From: Beroe forskalii
Taxonomy: Eukaryota > Ctenophora > Nuda > Beroida > Beroidae
Assembly: GCA_011033025.1 (NCBI GenBank)
Contig: WFMF01000424.1
Span: 93,837 to 157,836, forward strand
Length of the DNA stretch: 64,000 bases
Direction of reading: 5' to 3'
Positions 10,842 through 21,800 of the stretch are shown piece by piece (the stretch's first letter is position 1; each line of letters opens with the position of its first letter). Made by a program: the position numbers and the translations under genes. A model generated the notes under the pieces. That model was not told the DNA's origin and did not search any database. It saw only the letters and a list, made by a program, of their open reading frames with translations.

Positions 10842-13800
10842 ATGCTCTCTCCCCAAGTAACACCCACTAACTGCATCCACACAGAGCCACAGTGTACTGC
10901 CCAGTACGCAGGGAGTGACATCGGGACGGGCAGCCTCTACGTGGCTGAGACGTGAGTACACCCACAGTGGATATTGCTTGTTTGGGTTCACTAGGCGAGA
11001 TTAATCTTAAATATTCGCGATTCATTGGGTCGTGGAACCCAGATGTCGTGAGTCCTGAGAACGCCTCCTGTAATTACCGGCATTTGTACGTGCGTGATGG
11101 AGATTCAACTTTGAAACAAGTACATAAGGCAAATCGGAAATTTCAGAATAATCCTCATTTCTTGCGACACTTGGGTTACCTATTGAACGATATTATATCA
11201 CTGACAAAGTGGTAGCGATGGTATTCACCTGATCTATTGTCCACGCGCTCTGTAATGCTTTAATGATGGTAATGCTTCATTAGCCTCACTATTCTTGAGA
11301 ATGAGAGACGATAGAATCGGCTTTACTTACTGTTACCTGCTTTCGGAGTCACGAACAAGATATATTGCGAAAAAGATTTTGCAAACGCAAACAATATGCT
11401 ATTCATTTGTATGATCCAACATATGTTTAAGCTTCAGTCTATCTGAAGTTATTATTAGCTTCATTTCCCTCTTCAGGGCTATTTCCTGGGTAAGAGAGGA
11501 CAGCATGGGATTCAGTCTAAACTACAAGCAACTCATTGCTCATGCGATATGTGCTGGTAGGGGGCTATTTAGTATTTACCAGATGAGAAGAGTATAACAA
11601 AGTACTGAGAGCCGTGCGAAGAAATGATAACTAAAAGCTGAAATTTAAATTCTTCCTTGCAGAATGATGAATGGCATGTATGCGTGCAACTGCAAATTCG
11701 TGACTTGAAATTAATAACTTTTATGAACAGATAACAGTTTTTCATGTCAAAAAACAATCAGAGCGCGTTTAAATAAGGTATAAACATCCTCTCACACAAC
11801 AGATGATTATCATTAAATCATAAATTATACCCCAGTATAACCTATGTATACTCTTAGTCATGGTAAACTACTCTTAGTCATGGTAAACTACTCTTAGTCA
11901 TGACACGGTGGTCATACAATGCATATAATAAACGTTGCAGGAGGAAGAAAAGCCATCAAATACTCATACCCTCTGGAGGGTTATGCAATCAAAGTAGTGT
12001 TGCTGCAGCACTGAACGTGGTGAGGGGGGTGCTCAGTCTTCATTAAAATGACATGTGAAATGTACTCAGATCGTCAGCTACCTAATAGAAATTACATGAT
12101 GCTACAGGATCGCGTGTATTGCACAATATCATATATATTTCGCATTATAAATCTGGCTCGCAAGCTGGTGTACGACTTATATTAAATTCAGTACATTTCC
12201 CAAGAGAAGCTGGTTTGGGTGGGAGTGGCTGGGTTTAAATGATCTGTCATTCCACAGACTGCAGGGTGTTTTCTGAGAAATAGCCATTAACCTGATAGAT
12301 GGATTTCTCTTGAGTTTGCTTACCCTGATTGATTTTATTATCCCATCGCCCAGTTCACATTCGTAGTTTTTCAGTAATAATTGGGTTCATCTGGGGAAAT
12401 TGGTACACGAATGAAACCTTTAAATTTTAAAGAGCTATTGCGTCCTCTCTTTCCTTTCGAGAAAAGGGGAACAATGCTTTCGACTGAACCATATAGATTT
12501 TGCATCTTTACCATCTTTACGTAATTCAGTACACTTCCGAAGTGAAGCTGATTTGGGTGGGAGTGGCTGGGTTTAAATGATCTGTCATTCCACAGACTGC
12601 AGGGTGTTTTCTGAGAAATAGCCATTAATCTGAGGATGGGTTTCTCTTGAATTGCTTCATGCTTGCCCTGATTGATTTTATTATCCCATCACCAATTCGG
12701 CATTCTTAATAATAATCCCTTCGACCCTCTCCTCTATGCCTTCGACAGAAAGCCACAGATCACAGTACCTCCATATATTAAAATACGCCAAAAATCTCCT
12801 CCAAATCTCAATAATTTAGACTCACGATTCAAAATTATCGCTCGATAACTATCGACATCAAAACCCCTCGTTTCCTTGCAAAACAATAAAATTGTTAATG
12901 AGAAACATTTCTTCCAGATTTCGAAGGATGTGTCTGCCTACCCTCGCCCTTGTGTCTACATGTTGTACGAGACAGACAAGAGACAGACAGCTCCCTCTCC
13001 TCCAATGGGGGATGAGGATGGAGATGAGGAGGAAGAGGAGGATTCAGGGAATGTGGAGATCAGAATAGCACCGCATTCCGAAACCAGTGGTGAGTGTCAC
13101 TCCGGTGTCACTGTGGTGGTGTCATTCGGGTGTCAGAATCTGAGTAGCACCCGAATGACTCACATTACACACTCACAAAGCTCATTAAATTATATTTATA
13201 ATTATGAATTCCCGATTTATCAATTATAATCAGAATGATTTCATCGTAAGAAAGTCAGAAGAGTCCCCTGAATTATTCCAATTCACTTAGAAACTTCCTA
13301 TAAGGTTCCAGACATTTATAATATTCTCGTATAATGATCCCTAACATCTAAAATCCTGGATTCACCTTTAAAAGGCTTTTAAAATGTTCCAGAACTTCAA
13401 TAAATTTCCAAGATGCCCTCTATTCTTTAACATCTGGAACCTCAACCATTCATTGTGCAGCGGCAAATTGGTTGATAATTCCTATATACCATTTTAGTAC
13501 CACTTCCGTGCAGATTACCACCGTGCAATTATTTTGAGAGTTTAACTGGTCGTGGTTCTATACTCTAACGCCAAAGGAGTGATACGGTTGCACTTATTGC
13601 ACTCGGCTTACTGTGCACAACATGAACCAGTTTCGGACCAAAAGTGCTGTACGCAAGTTTTGACCATACCACTCATAAAACCATTTGTGGATGTCCAATC
13701 GATACCAGAATTTGCATGGATACAGTTTATGGCATGAGACCAATCGATACCAGAATTTGCATGGATACAGTTTATGGCATGAGACCACGCCTGTGAAAAT

Positions 13801-14851
13801 TTGAAGCATTTTCATAGAATAATGACCAAGCTATAACAGAATTTAGTCAGTTTCGGACCGAAACTGCCAGTTTCGGTCCGCTGTCTTTCGGACTGAAACT
13901 TATTCATGTTGTGCACAGTTATCCTCGATTGATTAGAACATTAATTGGCACTCCTCAGTATCACAATGCGCCGTAACACTGCACTCCCCCAGTCGGTAAG
14001 ATCTACGAGTCTATATCAGACGGTCAGCTGCTGCACCCTGACGATGATAACAGTGAGGAGGAAGGAGAGGAGGAGGAGGAGGGTTATATGGGGGGAGGGG
14101 GACTGGGGGTCAGCAACCAGATCAGATTCGACTCAGACGGCCAGGTATTCATTTGATTCAAGGTCTAACCTTGTCAGACCTAAGATATTTCGCTTATTAT
14201 TTTCCTTACCCCTTCCCGCAAGTTGCCGTGTGTGCCATTTGTTCTGTTGTCATTAAGTGCACGAAAAAAGCCCCAATCACAATATGATCTCGTGTGAATG
14301 GTAATCAGATCACTGATAAGTGTCCCTGATAAGTGTCCCTCATGATATCGTTGCTTTCAGTTGATAGTAAACCAACAAGAGGGTCAGCAGGAAGAAGACG
14401 AGGGCTTTATGGACAATGATGAATCAATATTCAGTTTCACGGTGTTGTCAACTGTGCACTGATGTTTGATATTGACCAATCAGCGCACATGGCAGACGAT
14501 GTCTGACATGACAACGTCTGCCAATCAACGCACAGGATCAACATCCGAATTGGTGCCTATTCTGTTTGGAGGTTTCGATCTACTTCAACATTCACCAATG
14601 GCACTATTTTAACCCCTTTTTTCTTCGCTCTGGTACAGAAGGGATTTAATTTTTTGGGCAATAATAATTAAGGCAATAGTATTGCACATAAATCAAAATG
14701 CGACCATTTTTGTTTATAAATTTTGACCATTGTCCCCGACACTTCAAGTCGGAAAGTGCACGAAAGGGATAAGACAACGCGAGTTTTGACACTCATTTCA
14801 CTTTCAGATGAATCGCACAGATTTGAAGACATGGAACTGGAAGAAGACTGA
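10842..14851 (+). CDS. CLNS1A: Methylosome subunit pICln, 5-6 exons
   Basis: pICln is a PH-fold chaperone that holds Sm proteins for the PRMT5 methylosome during snRNP assembly (family knowledge). Exons: 10842-10951, 11477 to about 11546, 12918-13089, 13993-14144, and 14361 onward. Family landmarks are GTGSLYVAET, then SWVREDSMGFSLNY, then ISKD...YPRPCVYMLY, followed by the acidic box GDEDGDEEEEED, then LLHPDDDNSEEE and a second acidic run. Exon 2 to exon 3 needs a phase-0 junction after CATGCG, where no GT donor exists. Nearby GT sites are all phase 1, so this border is uncertain. The C-terminus is also open. Reading on in exon 5 stops at 14462. Splicing to an exon at 14810-14851 gives HRFEDMELEED, closer to the family end. 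About 200 residues, near the usual size. Confidence 0.85.
11862..11901. repeat. Short tandem repeat, about 20 bp unit
   Basis: CTCTTAGTCATGGTAAACTA is repeated nearly three times in the pICln intron between exons 2 and 3. Confidence 0.75.
12186..12705. repeat. Two direct copies of a 170-bp intronic segment
   Basis: The segments around 12186-12355 and 12518-12705 share long identical stretches, for example the run from GGGTGGGAGTGGCTGGGTTT through CTGAGAAATAGCCATTAA. They lie in the large pICln intron. They look like a local duplication; no frame is conserved. Confidence 0.8.
13611..13918. mobile_element. Non-autonomous inverted-repeat element, TTA target duplication
   Basis: The ends CTGTGCACAACATGAA (13611-13626) and its inverse (13903-13918) form imperfect terminal repeats of about 34 bp, continuing into a TTTCGGACC motif that also recurs inside. 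Both flanks are TTA, as in PIF/Harbinger-type insertions. The element contains a 52-bp tandem duplication (about 13688-13787). It lies in the pICln intron before exon 4. Confidence 0.75.
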
Positions 14852-15013
14852 CATCAGCTCTGCTCTTGGTAGGACTAAATGACTACAAATCACAATACCT
14901 AAGACTTGCAAAGTCTTGGATCAGATGGCAGTATCAGAACTGAGCTCATTCTTTTGCAATTTAAGTTAAATGGGATCAGGTGACATGCATATAATTTTTA
15001 TTGTTCACTGGAA

Positions 15014-15070
15014 TTCTGCTTCCTGGAGCAGATATTGGATAGGCTGTGCTGCAATAACTGCAAGGCTGTG
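15014..15070. repeat. Tandem 25-bp duplication
   Basis: AGGCTGTGCTGCAATAACT occurs twice in direct succession just upstream of the TTAA-flanked element. Confidence 0.7.
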
Positions 15071-15100
15071 CTGCAATAACTCAAACTGCAAGACCTTTAA

Positions 15101-15529
15101 AGGGATGGTAAAGTTTTCAGATGCAAATTTCTAATTTTATCTTATTCCGGTAAAAATAGCTACTTCATGACCTCTAATAAGGTTCTACACGTTTGTTTGT
15201 ACAAACCTAAGTCAATTAAGGCTGCCATTTGTGCTCTGGCACATGGATGTTATGAGGTTATCATGTGAAACTCATTGGTTTTAACATTAATTAGATATGG
15301 ATTATGGTTCCCCAATCAATTTTGGACATGCCAAATATTATTTTGTTGCATACACATATGTGGTTCCGCCATAATGATGCAATTCATGAGCGTGATATCA
15401 CATTAGATCATATTGAAAGGTGGACCCCATGCCTTCTCGGCTTGCGGTTATGTATATTGACCCGGTCGAAGTAACATTCAGGCTAAAATAAACAAAATCT
15501 ATTTTTGAGCCCAAAACTACACCATCCCT
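15101..15529. mobile_element. TTAA-flanked inverted-repeat element (piggyBac-like MITE)
   Basis: The left end AGGGATGGTAAAGTTTT and the right end AAAACTACACCATCCCT are inverted copies with small differences. Both sides carry TTAA (15097-15100 and 15530-15533), the target duplication of piggyBac-type transposons. About 430 bp and no transposase frame, so a non-autonomous copy. Confidence 0.7.
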
Positions 15530-16189
15530 TTAAACGTCACACTCACCACAAGAACGATCGGTACTGACAGTGACTCTCCTAATTTTCGTCCAATATGAAG
15601 TATTTATTTTTTATATAAACGGGCAAAAGACTCTAACTTACAACTTAGAGTTACACATTTACTGATACTCGGCATTACTGTTTTACCCCATTCCAATTTC
15701 AATTCAATACAGACGCCCGATCGCAATATTGGGCAGCCCCTTTAATGGGTTAGGGCAAAGGTCATGGTGATCATGATGTAGGTTTTTTAGCCGTTTGTAT
15801 GGGAGACCATATTCATTATTCCGTTGTTTGCAGTTTGCCGACTTAACTTTTTTTAATTTAATTTTTAAAGATAATCGAGATGCATTTAAATTGGCGTCGA
15901 ATTCTGCCCTTGCTTGAATGGAATAATTGTTTAACTTTTGACGAACGTTGCCCGAGTGTAGGGTAACATCATACGAGGTTATGTTGAAGTTCTTAAACAC
16001 GTAACGCTAACCCTAGGGAAGCGCGGTGCGCTTAATGAAGAGCCAGGGAAGGTTCTTGCTAAACAGCGGACGTATCGGTAGGTCTCCCATACGTAATTGT
16101 AAACACGCCTTCATTATCTTAATCGTCGTGACAATGACGTCACTCAGAAGGAAGGTTCTTGCTAAGCGCACCTATGCGGCCTTTAACCA

Positions 16190-16775
16190 GGGTGTCGTGG
16201 TTTAGGGTCAAGATTTGTTAGGGTTAGGATTAAGGTTAGGGTTTTGGTTAGGGTCATGTGTATCCTAAACCTAACAAAACCCTAACCTTAAAACCTAACC
16301 CTAACCTAGCAAATCCTGACCTAATCCTGGGATCTCCCCATATAAACGGCTCTGACGTCACTCTAAACGCCGTTTAAACCTAACCATTGGAACCAAAACC
16401 CCTAACCTTCCCGAACCTATCCCGTTCCCATATAAACGCGCCTTCCCCAGAGAAGTGCCGCACTCAGAAAAATATACTATGCGGCCTTCCCCTAACCAGG
16501 GGTGTCGATGGTTTAGCGCTTGCCGCGCCTTGATGGATTTCTCCCATCCCTGCGCGCAACACGCGGAAAACGTTGTGTTAAAGCGCGGTGGAGGGTATTT
16601 TTCTGGTAACATCGTACCTAATCCTGCCCTAACCCTGCGCCTAAAGCAGGGCCCTGGTTAGGGCAAATGCGGCCTAAGGAAGGATTAAGGTTTAGGAATT
16701 AGGTTGCCCTAATCACGGAGTGCGCGGCAAGCGCGCTAAACCATTGTATCGACACCCCTGGTTAGTGGTTAGGGA
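16190..16775. repeat. Foldback cluster rich in CCCTAA/TTAGGG-like motifs
   Basis: Two inverted-repeat systems are nested here. At 16207-16320, a TTAGGG-rich arm faces a CCCTAA-rich arm across a short spacer. At about 16487-16530, a block containing CCAGGGGTGTCGAT and GGTTTAGCGC is inverted at about 16713-16768, with indels of a few bases. A third partial copy (GGGTGTCGTGGTTTAGGG) is near 16193. The TTAGGG-like words are irregular, so this looks like an element family with telomere-like words rather than a clean internal telomere array. Confidence 0.7.
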
Positions 16776-17601
16776 AAGAAGTTTCCATAAAGCACCAATC
16801 AACAAATTTTGACAAGAAAATTATAAAATAGAAATATACCTGTATTGAACTGTCAGCTAAATTCTATTTCAGTCAATCACTCAAAAAGCTAAAATTTTAT
16901 AGTATTCAATTATACTGATGATTGTTTGTCGTTAATCGGGTTCATAAAACGGACCGTATTGACAATGAATGTGTTTCATTTGTTTCAACCAAATTGTAGT
17001 ATTCAATTATTCTCGAAAAATCACGGATCATGAGGTTATTTCTTTTCATTACTTTCTTCGTCAGGATCAAAATCTGAGTGATTTAGGTTGATTAAATGGC
17101 TTAAATGTATATGTAGTTTAAAAGTCAGAATATGATGATTTCAAAATTCAATCTATGGGTTGGGTAGCAATAAACTTGAATTATTTGAATTAAGTAAATA
17201 TATTGCCAGCTGCATTAGATATTTTTTCCCTCCCTATTGGCCTTGTTGTATATACAAAAAGCCAAGGAACTTTAAAAGGAAAAGAAATTTTAAAAAAGGA
17301 AAAGAAATTTATTTTTAATCATCAATTTGGAATACAATAAAAATTAGCTATTATTCATCTTCGAGTGATTTCTTCTTACGACAGGGTGGGAAACTAAGCA
17401 CCTGCATATGGGGATGGTGAAAAAACAAGAATTGTGCCGGCAGGTGCAATTCTTGTTGAATATTTTGTTTATAAGATATTATCTTAATGATTTAAATAAA
17501 TGTTTGATGTGATTGATCATTGATGCAGTAAAACAAACAACTTTCAATAAAGCAATCTAACCCACACACTATACTCCACTATTCTACTGACAGTTTCAAG
17601 A

Positions 17602-18737
17602 TTATAAAAATCTCTTCTTCAGGAACTCCATATAGTGCAACACAACACAACATTCTGAGATTAATGTGAAGTGATGTATGGAAGTATGAAATTTTAAATA
17701 AATTTGAATAAATGATGATAAATGACTTACTATTGCATTGATGTGTTGAGCATCGTTTGATATCACAAGAACAGCCATCAGGAGGATTGTTCTTGCAAAG
17801 TTTCATCTTTTGTATTCTACATATCATATCTGAAAAGATCTGATTTCTTTTTTGAAATTTATTATTCATTTCTGGGTGGCCTTGTTCACAGGCTTCATGA
17901 TTGATTAAGTGCTTTCCCTCAGCACCATCAATAATTGAAAAAATATTGTAATTGTGCTCTTATCAATAACATCAAATGTGCTTTCAAGATGATAAAATTC
18001 AATTCAATCCAACATGATAACTGATGTCAATATGTGGTTTGATAACTGATGTCAATATTATGTGGTTTGTTATTTTACAGTCTCTACTGAACCTCATTTT
18101 CCATAACCAATTGCAAATCATTGAGGAAAATTGTTCTTTTACTTGTCAAACCTTTCATCATTTGTATTCTTTAACCATATCATATCTGAAAAGATTTGAT
18201 TTCTTTTTGAAATTTATTAACATTCATTTCTGGGTGGCCTTGTTTCATGCTGGCTTCATGATTGATTAAGATATTTCTAACTTTCTTAGCTTTCCCTCAG
18301 CACCATCAAACTTTTCTTTTGATGCAAAATATTGTAATTATCATTTCACATATCAATGGATATGATCAAATGTGCTTTCAAGATGATATAAAATTCAATT
18401 CAATCCAGCATGATTACTGATGTCAATATGTGGTTTGATAACTGATGTCAATATTATGTGGTTTGTTATTTTACAGTCTCTACTGAACCTCATTTTTCAT
18501 AACCAATTGCAAATCATTGATAAGTTGAAAATTCTGAGTTTGATATTTACTTGAACAAACCTTTATCAAGTTTTGATGGAATACATTTCCTCATAGAACT
18601 TTTAACCAGTTGGTAGTCTTTCCAATAGATCATTGATATTGTGGTGCATGAGCCTCCTATGCACTTAGATTCTAGGCTTTCGCATTGAACTTCTGATGTT
18701 GCACCAAAATCACAGTCATAACATTTCAAGTCTTGAT
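17602..18737 (-). CDS. Second three-finger (Ly6/uPAR-like) cassette, N-terminus not local
   Basis: Two minus-strand exons, 18561-18737 and 17731-17829, encode one 12-cysteine three-finger-type domain. It matches, cysteine for cysteine, exons 5 and 6 of the Sushi/three-finger gene upstream: both share C-x2-C at the start, CIPSK in the middle, and a C-x-C-x4-C-x4-CN end. Both exons are phase 1 on both sides, like the upstream pair. A possible last exon at 17602-17654 (acceptor after ATTAATCTCAG) adds a short tail with CCVVLHYM and a stop, without a membrane segment. No signal peptide exon lies nearby. It may therefore be an alternative 3' cassette for the upstream gene, joined from the CCP exon, or a paralogue whose 5' end I missed. 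An alternative exon start at 18763 needs a different phase. Confidence 0.6.
17783..18522. repeat. Tandem duplication of about 350-400 bp with a broken exon copy
   Basis: Sequence 17783-18124 is repeated at 18125-18522 with strong similarity, for example in the run ending CCAATTGCAAATCATTGA at both copies. Copy 1 contains the 5' half of the 17731-17829 exon. Copy 2 contains its decayed counterpart (about 18120-18190, minus strand), with insertions and an in-frame stop. A shorter third piece (AGATATTTCTAACTTTCTTAGC) is near 18820. Confidence 0.75.
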
Positions 18738-18887
18738 CTGTTGGGCAATTACTAACATTCATGCTGTAGAAATCCAGAAGCTTGAAATTTCATAAATCAT
18801 AAAGTTTCAACTCCTTGAAGATATTTCTAACTTTCTTAGCAAATTGTACCAATAGTACAATTTCAATCAAACTTTTCTTTTGATGGC

Positions 18888-21800
18888 TTACATCAAGGAC
18901 TTTTTATTAGGGCAGTATCCAAGAAGCCTGGAATCATGCAATAGGCAACTTATGACTACTAAGGCAATGGCAAATGTTATAGCTAAATAGTAAATCCTCA
19001 CTGTATAATTGGTGCAATTGAGGCTCTTCAATTTGTGGTTCTTCTTGTGCAACTAAACCTGTTTAGGTAATTTTATTGATACTATTTATAGAGAAGACTA
19101 GGTGTTATATGAATGATATGCACAAAAATCCTATGGTGTACAAGGAAATTGTATTTTCTCTTCCATGGAATTATTCTGCAAAATCCAAGAAAATGTCTTT
19201 GAATATCAATATTATGTAACTAACCCATACGTGTGCACAAGGATCAATCAATAAAAATGTTGCACTTTTTTACAGAAACTCTATGAAATGTGTCGATATC
19301 CTCCCTTCATTTATTGATGCATGCATGCACATGCTCACATATATTATAAAATAGAAATATCTATTTCTACTTCATATAGGTTAGTTCATTATCTCTTTTA
19401 AGACATTTTAAATCTTGATTTTTATACTCACTTATTACACTAGTCAGTGGTTCGCCCATTATTTCCCCATTAGCTCTGAAATCTGTGATAATTAATCAAT
19501 TATCATAGGCCATGTAAATTTCAATTATACTGATAAATTATAGGCAGTATAATTTTGGGAGGAACAGCTATGTAAATCAAGATACTTTTTAATGCTGTGT
19601 TTTGAAGGTTAAGGTTTTACAAAGGGGCAGAAGATGTTCACAATAACTTAATGTTCACAATAACAAAGGGTAGATTTGCTTCATGCCATCAGTAAATACT
19701 TGGATATCATCAACTGATTAACTTAATTTACAAATTTACAGGTCGCATGCATATGTTATTTTTACCATTGCAAAGATCTTCACTGCATCGATGAAGCTCA
19801 CATCTGCACTGACTTATTGCTATTCCACACAGCTTCATGTTTTGCATTTTGCATAGAGTATCTGTAAAATTACTTGATTCAATAAACATGGGAGAGAATG
19901 CTGATTTATTATTGACTACTGTAAATATAATTATTTCAAAATTAGGCTCCCTTGTGGCAAACAGGCTAGGCTTTTATTAAGTTATTAGAGCAAGCATTAA
20001 ACATGGCCTTTCCACAACACTAACTTGGCATTTTCAAATTTGAGGTATAAGTGACCTTAGGACCTTGTGTGTGGAAATGTCGAATCACCTTGGGGAGTTA
20101 GGGGTTGTTGCATACTCTGCAACAACCCCTAACTCACCGAGGTGAAATATTTCCACACACAAAATTCTGCAATGCAGAGCCTGACCCTTGCTACCATTGT
20201 TTGTACTGTATTTATGGTGTTCAATGCATTTTTACTATTTTGAGGCTTATTTTGCATTTCGATAGGCTAGTAGGCAAATTAATAAATGACTGTACTGATG
20301 ATGATTTGAAAGTACTTAGTAATTAGTATATTATTATACTGTATTTATTTGCATATCTATTTATTTTCTTCACCAAATTGTACTCATAGTTCTTATTTTT
20401 GACTTCAAATATAACTACCTATATCGTTTATTGCGAAAACTATCTCTGTAGTTTGCTTACTGGCAGAATTTATTACCCAACATCATTTATTCCAGGATGG
20501 ATGACTCCATAGAATTAACTAGCATGTTGGTCCTTGAAGATTGTCCTTTGGTCCCTAATGGTATAACTGACCACCCTGAACCAGCAGTTATCCTAGTTAT
20601 TGATCCAAAAGTCGAAAACACCTGTCTCCAAGAATTGACTACCTTGTTAAGTCAGCACAATATATCTGCTTTCGCAAAAAGAACTCAAGAATTAATATTC
20701 CTTTGTTTGTATTTAACACCTCAACAAAGTGAAGAACTAGCAGAGAAATACTCTTATAATGTAAGGTTCATGACAAGAAAAGGCAGAGATCATGGAAGGT
20801 GGAATTCTTCATGGACCAGATTCATTTCTCTCCTACAATATGGGTCCACAGCTTATAAAAGCTTCACAGAAGTGAATTACTCTATTGCATTCTGCAAAGA
20901 ATTAAAGGAAATTCTGAATCAAGAAGATATTGAAGTCCTTCATTCAGTTCGTGTACAATCTGAATTGATTTATTTGATCCTTAAATCAGAGCAGATACTT
21001 GGTGAAGAGAAGTATGAGATAAATGGAGATTTCGTTCCCCACTCACATGACTTGGAGAAACTGAAAGAAAAGATTTCCTGGATGCCTTTGTCTTTTCCCC
21101 TTGAAGAATTCAGAGATTATTTTGGCGAAGAAATGTCATTTGGCTATGCTTGGAGTAATTTTTGGGTCATATTTGGTCTATTCCCTATCTCAATTGCAGC
21201 ATTTCTCTGTCTCATATATGGGCTTAGTACATTCAAAACCCAAATCCCAGACAAATATAGTAATGCAACATCATTTAAGTCTGAATTCTGGGATGAATTT
21301 GCAGATATCATGCTAAACTCTGCCTCTGACTTTTACATAGGGTTTGTTTTGGTGTGCATCAGTGTCTTTCAGTACCAGTGGAGTAAGGCAGGCTGTATTT
21401 TATCCCTACAGTGGGGTGTGTCTAACTACAGTGTACAAGAAGAAGAATGCAGTAAATTCAACAGACGACGAAGTTTCAGGTTGCCAATCATTTACCTACC
21501 AATTTAGGGGCCATCCATAAAGGACGTCCGGTAAATGTCGCCTATTCTAGAATGCTGCCTCCCCCCTTGTCGGCAAACGTCCGCAATCTCGAATACCCCC
21601 CTCCAGACGTCCGCATTTTCATTCAAAATCTTTCGGTAACCATTTTATGCCCATTTTCTCAAATGAGGTGACAAAAATCAACTTTATTATTTGACTCTAA
21701 GTCGAAAATCTAAGTCAAAATTCTAAATAATCGACTATTTTCTAGTGTAAAAATAGTCAAATCAACCAAAATTTTCATCCGCAAACGTCCGTTTTGGAGA

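Noticed and set aside
12918..13229. Unspliced frame ending after the acidic box as a complete small protein
   Set aside because: It matches the middle of pICln and has a good donor at 13089; the remainder is intron read-through.
16190..16330. True interstitial telomere array
   Set aside because: The TTAGGG-like words are irregular and arranged as an inverted pair, not as a tandem array.
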